A stretch of DNA of 6,770 nucleotides from an uncultured Bacilli bacterium. GTDB taxonomy: Bacteria > Bacillota_I > Bacilli_A > RF39 > UBA660. The number at the start of each line of letters is the position of its first letter. Position 1 is the stretch's first letter. The notes under the pieces were generated by a model. The model saw only the letters and a list, made by a program, of their open reading frames with translations. It was not told the DNA's origin and did no database searches. The stretch spans positions 1 to 6,770 of the forward strand of contig CANRCL010000059.1 in NCBI GenBank assembly GCA_947629115.1, read 5' to 3'. The position numbers were made by a program, and so were the translations under genes. Shown here one piece after another: positions 1 through 6,770 of this stretch.

Positions 1-741
1 CATTACGATGGCTAAAGCCGATTCTGAATTATATTTATCCATTGCATTATTAAGTTCATTATCGACAGCCTTAATTAATTCTAAATCTAAAGTTAATTCT
101 AAAGTCATTCCTTTAGTCGGGGCCACATAACTATCGGGTATTTCTAATTTATTACCTTTACCATCACTATAATATTTAAGTTCTCCATCAATACCGGTTA
201 AATATTTATCATAAGTAAGTTCAAGACCGGATAAGCCTTGATTATCACTACCTACAAAACCAATAATATGCGAAAGAACTTCCCCATAAGGATAATATCT
301 TTTAGAATCTACTACTAAATAAACCCCATCATAACCTAGTTTATCTATTTTATCAGCAGTTTCACTATCTAAATCCATTCCTTTACGAATTATTTCCATA
401 CTACTATGTTTAGAAACATATTTATAAACATCATTATATTCACAATTTAAAATGGCACTAATGTCTTTAGATACTTTTTCTTTATCTTTTATTTGATTAG
501 GTACTACATAAATTGTGGTAGTAACAATACTAGTGGCTAAAACATTTCCATTTCTATCAACGATATCTCCTCTTGGAGCATTAATAGTCATTTTTCTACT
601 CCATAAATCTTCCGTTATTTTTGAAAGTTTATTATAAGAAAATACTTGAATATAAAATACTTTACCAATTACTAATAGTAAAACAATAATTACCACAATT
701 AAAACAAATCGAATCCGGGTATGAATATCATTAAAAAACAT
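1..741 (-). CDS. Class B penicillin-binding protein, N-terminal part (FtsI/SpoVD/PBP2-like), 3' end beyond window
   Basis: Membrane-anchored D,D-transpeptidase that cross-links peptidoglycan outside the membrane during division, elongation or sporulation; which of these cannot be decided here. The visible 247 residues begin MFFNDIHTRIRF, followed by one hydrophobic anchor at about residues 12-33. The class B signature RGDIVDRNGNVLA is at 57-69. A pedestal motif RYYPYG with a downstream H and G (148-161) follows, then SGLE (171-174) with YDKYLTGIDGE after it. LELTLDLELIKAVDNEL (about 214-230) marks the entry to the transpeptidase domain. The frame stays open to position 1, so the catalytic SxxK, SxN and KTG motifs are outside the window and activity cannot be judged. 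ATG at 741-739 is preferred over in-frame GTGs at 753-748 because GGTGA sits 5 bases upstream of the ATG and the GTGs have no such site. The gene lies 38 bp downstream of the M26 protease on the same strand; no ftsL-like gene precedes it, unlike the usual dcw cluster. Family call is firm, subfamily open. Confidence 0.93.
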   Translation of the reverse strand, partial: MFFNDIHTRIRFVLIVVIIVLLLVIGKVFYIQVFSYNKLSKITEDLWSRKMTINAPRGDIVDRNGNVLATSIVTTTIYVVPNQIKDKEKVSKDISAILNCEYNDVYKYVSKHSSMEIIRKGMDLDSETADKIDKLGYDGVYLVVDSKRYYPYGEVLSHIIGFVGSDNQGLSGLELTYDKYLTGIDGELKYYSDGKGNKLEIPDSYVAPTKGMTLELTLDLELIKAVDNELNNAMDKYNSESALAIVM

Positions 742-769
742 ATTATTCACCACTAAATAATATGTTTTT
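734..769 (-). repeat. Perfect 14-bp inverted repeat over the PBP start codon
   Basis: On the plus strand AAAAACATATTATT (734-747) and AATAATATGTTTTT (756-769) are exact reverse complements with an 8-base loop. In the minus-strand transcript the arm nearer the gene contains the PBP ATG and the loop holds the GGTG core of its ribosome-binding site. The stem has only one G-C pair. It could be a weak intrinsic terminator for the protease gene (A-run before, T-run after) or a start-site hairpin that modulates PBP translation. The symmetry is certain; the function is not. Confidence 0.7.
747..751 (-). promoter_or_regulatory. Ribosome-binding site of the PBP gene
   Basis: GGTGA on the minus strand matches the 3' part of the AGGAGGTGA consensus and is separated from ATG (741-739) by five bases. 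It is short but is the only Shine-Dalgarno-like sequence near any candidate start, and so decides the start. Most of it lies in the loop of the inverted repeat at 734-769. Confidence 0.55.
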
Positions 770-779
770 CTTTTTTTAT

Positions 780-3700
780 TTATTTAACATTGTTTAAGAA
801 ATTTTGAATATCTTGTGGATTAGATGGGTCATAAACAAGTTTAACAAAATCATCAGAATTATTTTTAATTGTATAGAATAATTGTCTTCTAACTTCAGTA
901 CTATTTTTATATTTTCGAGCCTCAGAAATTAAACTATTTTGTTTACTTGTATCATTTGGATATTGAATTAACGCATTCTTTTCGGCTTCTCTTACAACTT
1001 CCGCATCTAATTTAAGGGCTTCATAGAATTTATTATAATATTCATAGACATCAATATATTGAATATTGGCTAAATTATCTTCAACTTCTTTAAAACGACC
1101 TAATTTATATTTTTCAAAATCCATAGTTGGGTCATTAGTAATCTTTCTAATTGCCATTAAATCAGTTTTATAATTAACATTAGAAGTTAAAAGATTACCA
1201 TTCTTGTCATAAGTATAATCGCCATTTTTATCTATTTGAGCAAAAGTTTTCGGAGTTGAATTAATATTACTAAAGTATTCAATATAACCATCTTTATATC
1301 CTTTATAACCAAGCATTTCATAAGCAAACCATTTAATACTATAAGAATCTGGACGACCATAATCATTATGAGGTTGATACCAATGAACTTTATAAATATT
1401 TTCACCACCATAACGGTTATCGGTATAAGTTGAATAAATAACTCCTGGGAACATTACTAATCTATTTTTATATAAATCAGCAACTTTTTCAAGTTTCATA
1501 CTGGCTACTTTACTTGCATCAATAGTTTGATAAACTGTTGTTAAATAATTACGATAATATGGTTTAGGTGGTAAATCGCCCTCACCCTCATAAGCATATT
1601 GATTTTGATTAGGGTAATTAGCCTCAACAACCAATTTAGAAATATCATCAGAACTTAAATTTAAGATAGCCCGACCCTCTAAATAATCCATAATATAAAT
1701 AGTTTGGAATAATTTTTTATAGAAATCTTCAATTTCTTCATAACTATCAATTCTACTTGGGTCTAAATTAGAACTTATTTTATCGCCACTAGTGAAGTGT
1801 CTTGATAAATTCATAACAATATCTCCATCACCAAAGGCTTGCATTAAATTACTATCCGCATAATCTTCGCCACCAGCATCAAATCTTCGACCATTATCTT
1901 CTAGGAATAAACGAGCATCTATATTATGAGCAGTTTCATGAGACCAAGTGTGGAATGTATACTCACTTCCCTTATCTAAATCACCATCCATTAAACCTTC
2001 AACTCGCCATATAATTTGCGCTCCATTAGCAGTCGCGGCATTATAATCGTTATAAGCCCATTGATTTAATACTTCATTAAAGTTCTTATGGAATGGTTCT
2101 TCAGTTGTATATTTACCTTGGAAAATTTGATTACCATTAATATCATATGTATAACGTTTATCTATTTGAATAGTATGAATATTATTAAAATATTTCGTAT
2201 CAATTAATTCAGAAGATGTTTTAAAATAATCACGCATTCTTTCAGTATAAGTTGCAATTCGATGTTGTAATTGGGCTTGCATTGTAGCATCACTTGGGTC
2301 AGTTATATAAGTTCTTTGAGCCCCAATAATAAATTGAACTGGTGTTGAAATTATATAAGCCGCATCTTTTGGTAAAGTAGCAATAGGTAAAATATAATTA
2401 TACCAATTAACATTAGTATTTTTATCTATATGACTTAAATGAGACCATAAAGTATACATAATTTCTGGTTTACCTGCAACTGGTATTTCAACTAAATAAC
2501 CTTTAAAAGTATCAGCATACCAACTATCAACATTACCACTTCCGAAAACATTAACTAAATAAGTTAAGAAATCTGGTAAATTATTTAAGTTAGTATAACT
2601 AGATAAAACATTACGATAAGCATCATTAGTCCGATTAGTTTCAATATTAGTATTATTAGATAAGAAATTAGTGGCTATATTATAAGCATTTAAATCACTA
2701 CTAAAACCAGTAAAATTAAATAAGATTAAATCATATAATTTTATACCATCTATTGATATATCATAGAAACGTTTATAATAATTATAAACATATAATATTT
2801 TTTCTAGTTTTTGGTCTTTTTTAATTTCTTTTTCTAAATAATCATCAATTACTTCACTATTAGTAGTATTAGTATAATTACTATTAGATAAATATTTTAA
2901 AACAAATTCTTTAAGTTCTTTTTGGGTTTCATCATAATAGAATTCTTTATATAATCTACTATCACTAACACTAGTTAAAGGGTCTAAATTATCTTCATAA
3001 GTAAGACTTAATAAGTAGTTAGTTAAATTATTAACTAATTGGGAATTATTATTTATTACATAATGATTAAAAGTGTAATCTATTTGTAAATCTTTTATAC
3101 GATAACTAGCAACCATATCAAATGTCTTATCATAACGAACTAAATATTCTTCTTTTTTATTACTTTTATAAACAACTTTTATTTTTTGAATTTTATTAAC
3201 ATTATCACTAGTTAAATAAGTGACTACATTACCATTTACATCAACTGGTACTAAATGTTTAATTTCTTCTTGATATAATAAACTATCAGTTGGAATATTT
3301 AAGGCTGTTTCGGCAATTTTTTTACTATCATAGAAAGGCATTAATAATCTTAAATTAGTATATAAGATTTCTTTATCTTCATCATATAAATCACTTACTT
3401 CATCAATATTTAAAACATAAACCTTTTCTTTATTAAATCTTGGTGTATTATCATAAGAAATATTTTTTAAATTCCAAATTTCTTCTTTAAAATAAGCCTT
3501 AGTAAATAAATCTTTATTTACTTCACTACTTTCTATATTAGTAATTCCAGTTTGATTTGTACTTGCCTCATTAGTTAAAGCATAGTTATTTAAATTACTA
3601 TTAATATGTGTAAAGTTATATAAAACCCCTGTACTTAAACTAATACTATCAGTAATTTTTAAACCACCACGATAACTACAAGCCATACCACAAGAAGTAC

Positions 3701-6700
3701 CACTTCCACCTGTAAAGGTTATTTTAGTATAACTATTACTAATTTCCCCATTATTAGCATTACCTACTAAACCAGCATGATAGTTCCAGCCACCACTCAT
3801 TTTACCAATGGCATAACAATTTTTAATATCTGTTTTATTTGTTACTCCGATTAAGCCACCTAGACCTTGAGATAAATAATTACCATCAAAGTTAAGATTA
3901 ATAACTCGACAATTTTCAATTAATGAATTATTGGCTTCTCCTAATAAAGAACCAGATGAACTATTACTATTACTTTTACTAAATCCATTAATCCAAACAT
4001 TTTTTATAGTAGCATTACTTGCGGTATTTGCTAAACTACCTTGATAAGTATTTGTTCCAAATTTAACATTTTCTAATTCTAATTCAGATACTTCACCACC
4101 ATTAATAGTATTAAATAAAGGTTTATTTAAATTTTTAATTTTATAACCATTTCCTTTTAAAATACCTTTAAATTCAATATCAATTAAGGCTTTTCCCTCA
4201 TTATTAATGCCATCAGCATCATAATCATTAGTTAAACTAAATTCACCACTAGGATTATTTTGAATTCTTTTAATTAAATCTTCTAAAGTATCAGGATGAT
4301 TAGTATTTATTACTTTACCATCTATAATATTACCTAATTCAATTCTTAAATCTTCTGTTTGATTACCATTTTTAGAAGCATATTGATAATCTAAAACTAA
4401 AATTAATTTATTATCTTCAATAACCACATTTTTAATTTTAGCATAAACCGTAGCCATTTCGCGCATTTTGATTTCTACAAAATAAGAGTCTTTATTACTT
4501 TGTAATTCATTTACATTTATTTCATCTTTAAGAATTGTTTTACCATCTTCTTCAGTATATAAATTAACATCTACAATATCTTTAAGTTCAATAGTATTTT
4601 TAGCCACAGAAATAACTTCATCTAATATTTTAGATTGTCCAAAATAATTAGCATTACCTTTTTCAATATCGCGGTCATAATTTACATAAAGACGAATATT
4701 ATATCTTTCAATATTATCTTTTCTTGTAATAGTCATTTCTTTATTATAAGGAATAATTTCTAGTAATTTATTATTTTCATCATAAACTTGAACTAATGTT
4801 TCTTGATTTAATGAACCATTAATGGCTTTATCCTTATCATTTAAAGTAAGACTTACTAAAATATTTTTATCATTTATTTGATATTTAAAGTCAGTTATTT
4901 CTACTGGGTCTTTTAAAACTTCTACTTGAGTTTTAGTTGGATTTGTTAAAGTAATTTTTTTACCATTATTTAATAATATATCACTAATAGTTATTTCTTT
5001 AACACCAGAATCACTATACCCTTCAATTACAAAAGAATAACCATTATCTTCTTTCATAACATTATATTCTTTACCTTTAAGATTTACTTTAGTAATTTTT
5101 AAAGTATCATCAAAATCTAACCCTAATACGTCAAAACTAATTTTAATATTTTTATTCTTTTCAAAATAAGTATCATTATTTTTACTAAGACCTTTAACAT
5201 TAACTAATTTAATATTTTCATAATTATCTTTATTATATAAACCATATTTAATTGTTTCAATTAATTCATTATTATATTTATTTTTATTTTCTTCTTCTGG
5301 TAAAGTATTAGTATCTAAATCATAATTACCATAGAAATTTAAGTCAAATAAGGTATCTTTAGGTAAATTAGAAAAAGTAATTTCATTCATACCTAAATGG
5401 ATTTCTTCAAAATAACCATATAAATTTAAAGTTCCTTTTTCAAAACCACCTTTATCATCAACTACATTAAATTTAAATGTCACTTCACCTTGGTCATAAT
5501 CTTCTTTTACAACTTGAAAATCAGTTATTTGAGGTTTATCTTTTAAGACATCAATTTGAATAGTTTTAGGAGCCACAGATAAAAACATATGCTCAACACC
5601 TTGATAACTTTCATTTTGTAATTTTACTCTTGTAGCCGTTAAATCAACAACACCAGATTCACTAGGTACAGTAAAGCCGATAACTACTCCATAATCTTTA
5701 GTTTTATTACCATCATAGTTAAGACCATTAATAGTAATTCCCGCAACTTCATTGTAATTTGGATATTTACTTTTGAAATTATCTGAAACATATAATTCAT
5801 ATTTTATTGTATATTTATTTTCATTTTTAGTTGGATATACTTTATATTCACTAATATTCTTAATATAAACATCTACTTGCGTTAAAATTTCTTTTTCACC
5901 AATATTTTTATTGGTAAATTGATGACGTTCAGTGCCTAAATTATAAGTGGCTAAAAATTTAACTTTATAACGACCATCCGAATTATTTCCATAGTTTAAA
6001 TTAATCACATCACCATTTTTAACATCTTCTTTAGTATCTAGCGTTTTATTAGTTGAATCAACTAAAACTGCCGTTAATTTTTCTAACGTATTATCGGCAT
6101 CATTTAATTTATAAGTGGCGATAATACTTTGAGTATTTTTATCTTCTTTTAATTCAATTCCATCAATAGTTGGTTCTTTTTTTAAGACATTATAAATTAA
6201 AGGATTAATTTCATAATCTTTTTTATTTTCAAAAGGTTTTAAATTACTTAAAACTATTTTTTCAATATTTAAATAATTTTTACCACAAATAGAAGTATCA
6301 ATATTATCTAAAACGAATTCATAATGATTATTTTTATTTAAAGTTGGATGATATTCTTGACCATTAATCACAATATATTCAATTTTATAATTATAATTAT
6401 TGGTACTATCAAAAGTAATTTTAACTTTATCATCTTTACTAATGGCATCAGTAATCGTTACATTATTTACTTTAAAATGATAATTACTAGCAATCGCAAA
6501 ATTATGCTTATATAATTCGACATTTTTATATAAGTTTTTATTGTCATCAGTATTACTATCTAAATCATAAGTAGCATAAACATAAATAGTATAAGTTTTT
6601 TCTTTAGCAAACTCATGAGTAAAATGATTTTCTTTACTTATAGTTTCATTTAATACTTCATTACCTTCATTATCAATAATTACAACATTACCTTTAATTA

Positions 6701-6770
6701 AGGCATTATCACTATCTTCTAATTTAAAATTAAAAGTATTATTTTCATCATCAATATTAAATAAATCAAC
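780..6770 (-). CDS. Giant peptidase M26 zinc metalloprotease (IgA1 protease/ZmpB type), 5' end beyond window
   Basis: Predicted extracellular zinc endopeptidase. 1,996 residues are visible, ending in TAA at 782-780; the frame is still open at 6770, so the true start is missing. Residues 1 to about 821 are four diverged modules of about 210 residues, rich in beta-strand-like sequence. From about 824 comes the M26 N-terminal region: DTLEDLIKRIQNNPSGEFSL, FKGILKGNGYKIKNLNKPLF, then GLUG-type repeats (about 911-1043) and YTNLRLLMPFYDSKK. The catalytic region fills roughly the last 760 residues, with WSHETAHNIDARLF; proposed zinc ligands are H1611, H1615 and E1635, with E1612 as catalytic base. 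NGRR before the third ligand and the late W-Q-P, YSIKWFAYEMLGYKGY stretch also fit the family. There is no C-terminal LPXTG or membrane segment; streptococcal relatives carry their anchor at the N-terminus, which would be off-window here. Family members cut IgA1, mucin-type or other host proteins; the substrate here cannot be read from sequence. The family call is secure, 'IgA protease' is not. Confidence 0.93.
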   Translation of the reverse strand, partial: VDLFNIDDENNTFNFKLEDSDNALIKGNVVIIDNEGNEVLNETISKENHFTHEFAKEKTYTIYVYATYDLDSNTDDNKNLYKNVELYKHNFAIASNYHFKVNNVTITDAISKDDKVKITFDSTNNYNYKIEYIVINGQEYHPTLNKNNHYEFVLDNIDTSICGKNYLNIEKIVLSNLKPFENKKDYEINPLIYNVLKKEPTIDGIELKEDKNTQSIIATYKLNDADNTLEKLTAVLVDSTNKTLDTKEDVKNGDVINLNYGNNSDGRYKVKFLATYNLGTERHQFTNKNIGEKEILTQVDVYIKNISEYKVYPTKNENKYTIKYELYVSDNFKSKYPNYNEVAGITINGLNYDGNKTKDYGVVIGFTVPSESGVVDLTATRVKLQNESYQGVEHMFLSVAPKTIQIDVLKDKPQITDFQVVKEDYDQGEVTFKFNVVDDKGGFEKGTLNLYGYFEEIHLGMNEITFSNLPKDTLFDLNFYGNYDLDTNTLPEEENKNKYNNELIETIKYGLYNKDNYENIKLVNVKGLSKNNDTYFEKNKNIKISFDVLGLDFDDTLKITKVNLKGKEYNVMKEDNGYSFVIEGYSDSGVKEITISDILLNNGKKITLTNPTKTQVEVLKDPVEITDFKYQINDKNILVSLTLNDKDKAINGSLNQETLVQVYDENNKLLEIIPYNKEMTITRKDNIERYNIRLYVNYDRDIEKGNANYFGQSKILDEVISVAKNTIELKDIVDVNLYTEEDGKTILKDEINVNELQSNKDSYFVEIKMREMATVYAKIKNVVIEDNKLILVLDYQYASKNGNQTEDLRIELGNIIDGKVINTNHPDTLEDLIKRIQNNPSGEFSLTNDYDADGINNEGKALIDIEFKGILKGNGYKIKNLNKPLFNTINGGEVSELELENVKFGTNTYQGSLANTASNATIKNVWINGFSKSNSNSSSGSLLGEANNSLIENCRVINLNFDGNYLSQGLGGLIGVTNKTDIKNCYAIGKMSGGWNYHAGLVGNANNGEISNSYTKITFTGGSGTSCGMACSYRGGLKITDSISLSTGVLYNFTHINSNLNNYALTNEASTNQTGITNIESSEVNKDLFTKAYFKEEIWNLKNISYDNTPRFNKEKVYVLNIDEVSDLYDEDKEILYTNLRLLMPFYDSKKIAETALNIPTDSLLYQEEIKHLVPVDVNGNVVTYLTSDNVNKIQKIKVVYKSNKKEEYLVRYDKTFDMVASYRIKDLQIDYTFNHYVINNNSQLVNNLTNYLLSLTYEDNLDPLTSVSDSRLYKEFYYDETQKELKEFVLKYLSNSNYTNTTNSEVIDDYLEKEIKKDQKLEKILYVYNYYKRFYDISIDGIKLYDLILFNFTGFSSDLNAYNIATNFLSNNTNIETNRTNDAYRNVLSSYTNLNNLPDFLTYLVNVFGSGNVDSWYADTFKGYLVEIPVAGKPEIMYTLWSHLSHIDKNTNVNWYNYILPIATLPKDAAYIISTPVQFIIGAQRTYITDPSDATMQAQLQHRIATYTERMRDYFKTSSELIDTKYFNNIHTIQIDKRYTYDINGNQIFQGKYTTEEPFHKNFNEVLNQWAYNDYNAATANGAQIIWRVEGLMDGDLDKGSEYTFHTWSHETAHNIDARLFLEDNGRRFDAGGEDYADSNLMQAFGDGDIVMNLSRHFTSGDKISSNLDPSRIDSYEEIEDFYKKLFQTIYIMDYLEGRAILNLSSDDISKLVVEANYPNQNQYAYEGEGDLPPKPYYRNYLTTVYQTIDASKVASMKLEKVADLYKNRLVMFPGVIYSTYTDNRYGGENIYKVHWYQPHNDYGRPDSYSIKWFAYEMLGYKGYKDGYIEYFSNINSTPKTFAQIDKNGDYTYDKNGNLLTSNVNYKTDLMAIRKITNDPTMDFEKYKLGRFKEVEDNLANIQYIDVYEYYNKFYEALKLDAEVVREAEKNALIQYPNDTSKQNSLISEARKYKNSTEVRRQLFYTIKNNSDDFVKLVYDPSNPQDIQNFLNNVK
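819..847 (-). promoter_or_regulatory. Tentative promoter for the PBP gene inside the 3' end of the protease gene
   Basis: On the minus strand TTGTTA (847-842) and TCTAAT (824-819) are 17 bases apart, matching four and five positions of the sigma-A -35 and -10 consensus. Transcription from here would give a leader of about 70 bases containing the inverted repeat. In DNA this AT-rich, a match of this quality can arise by chance, and it lies within coding sequence. Confidence 0.2.
1866..1940 (-). other. M26 catalytic zinc-binding site (HETAH plus downstream Glu)
   Basis: The codons for HETAH occupy 1940-1926 and the proposed third ligand, a Glu in GGEDYAD, is at 1868-1866. The first His to this Glu is 24 residues, which equals the spacing I recall for the pneumococcal IgA1 protease (H1604, E1605, H1608, E1628). 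The intervening segment carries N and D straight after HExxH and GRR before the Glu, as in streptococcal family members. The usual HEMTH is replaced by HETAH; both changed positions are non-ligand, so activity should be retained. Confidence 0.88.
3642..4040 (-). repeat. GLUG-type repeats within the M26 N-terminal region
   Basis: Three clear short repeats occur in the protein: GSLLGEANNSLIENCRV, GGLIGVTNKTDIKNCYAIG and AGLVGNANNGEISNSYTK (starting at residues about 940, 971 and 999). A degenerate copy lies before them (GSLANTASNATIKNVWING, about 911-929) and another degenerate stretch follows (RGGLKITDSISLS). The pattern G-x-L-x-G followed by an I-x-N-x turn is the GLUG motif, commonly found in this part of M26 proteases and expected to form a right-handed beta-helix-like rod. 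A Ser/Asn-rich linker, SNSNSSSGS, precedes the first clear repeat. Confidence 0.8.
4308..6770 (-). repeat. Four tandem, diverged ~210-residue modules in the N-terminal half of the M26 protease
   Basis: Approximate module limits are 6770-6174 (cut by the window edge), 6173-5535, 5534-4908 and 4907-4308. Later modules start after a recurring link: NVLKKEPTI, DVLKDKPQI, EVLKDPVEI. Each has a first half with an acidic L-x-D-x-D-x-A-like stretch (LEDSDNA, LNDADNT, NVVDDKG, LNDKDKA) leading to ATYDLD, ATYNLG, GNYDLD or VNYDRD. Modules 1-3 have a second half containing VINGQEY, TINGLNY or NLKGKEY. The tyrosines of the YDLD-like motif are at residues 68, 276, 483 and 698, so the period is 207-215 residues. 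The halves look like paired beta-sandwich domains that form a stalk or binding region; the fold is inferred, the periodicity is seen. The fourth module's second half is the most diverged. Confidence 0.75.

Noticed and set aside
748..753. Two in-frame GTG codons as alternative PBP starts
   Set aside because: They form the ribosome-binding site of the downstream ATG, have no such site of their own, and would only add four residues before a normal PBP N-terminus.
734..769. Inverted repeat as a confident intrinsic terminator
   Set aside because: The stem has a single G-C pair and runs into the PBP coding sequence; a strong terminator there would also stop any transcript initiating upstream for the PBP. 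I kept it as a hairpin of unknown role.
6369..6371. GTG codon as the start of the protease gene
   Set aside because: The same frame continues for 133 more codons without a stop to the window edge, and those codons encode the first repeat module. There is no convincing ribosome-binding site, so the GTG is an internal Val.
780..6770. Naming the protease IgA-specific (iga)
   Set aside because: M26 includes members with different substrates (ZmpB, ZmpC). The zinc site and GLUG region show the family only.
1..6770. Genes on the plus strand, RNA genes, CRISPR or insertion sequences
   Set aside because: Both minus-strand reading frames cover nearly the whole window. I saw no tRNA-like cloverleaf, regularly spaced short direct repeats, or transposase motifs.
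4308..6770. Nucleotide-level tandem duplication in the protease N-terminal half
   Set aside because: The modules match only at motif level in protein sequence; their DNA is too diverged for recent duplication or slippage.

Overview
This is a strongly AT-rich window from a low-GC Gram-positive-type bacterium. Both genes lie on the minus strand and both are cut by a window edge. The composition (Asn, Lys, Ile and Tyr everywhere), a peptidase family typical of host-associated Bacillota and a class B penicillin-binding protein together suggest a host-associated member of the Bacilli, perhaps one of the uncultured gut lineages near the Mollicutes; this placement is inference. No TGA interrupts about 2,240 codons and tryptophan is TGG throughout, so nothing indicates the Mycoplasma genetic code. 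A cell-wall synthase also argues against a wall-less organism.

Positions 6770 down to 780 hold one giant reading frame that is still open at the right edge (1,996 residues visible, N-terminus missing). It is a peptidase family M26 zinc metalloprotease, the IgA1-protease/ZmpB type. In protein order it has four diverged copies of a module of about 210 residues (beta-rich, Ig-like in appearance), a GLUG-containing M26 N-terminal region, and a C-terminal catalytic region with HETAH and a third zinc-ligand Glu 24 residues after the first His. A signal peptide or wall anchor, if there is one, must lie beyond the right edge.

Positions 742-779 are a 38-bp gap. A perfect 14-bp inverted repeat (734-769) covers most of it and runs into the next gene, placing that gene's ribosome-binding site in the loop and its ATG in the stem.

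Positions 741 down to 1 encode the N-terminal 247 residues of a class B penicillin-binding protein (FtsI/SpoVD/PBP2 type): one membrane anchor, the dimerisation/pedestal region, and the first residues of the transpeptidase domain. The active-site Ser lies beyond the left edge.

The genes share a strand and a short gap, so read-through is possible, but nothing shows a direct functional link: one probably cuts host or surface proteins outside the cell, the other cross-links peptidoglycan. I found no RNA genes, insertion sequences, CRISPR arrays or plus-strand genes. No stretch over 300 bases lacks a gene.
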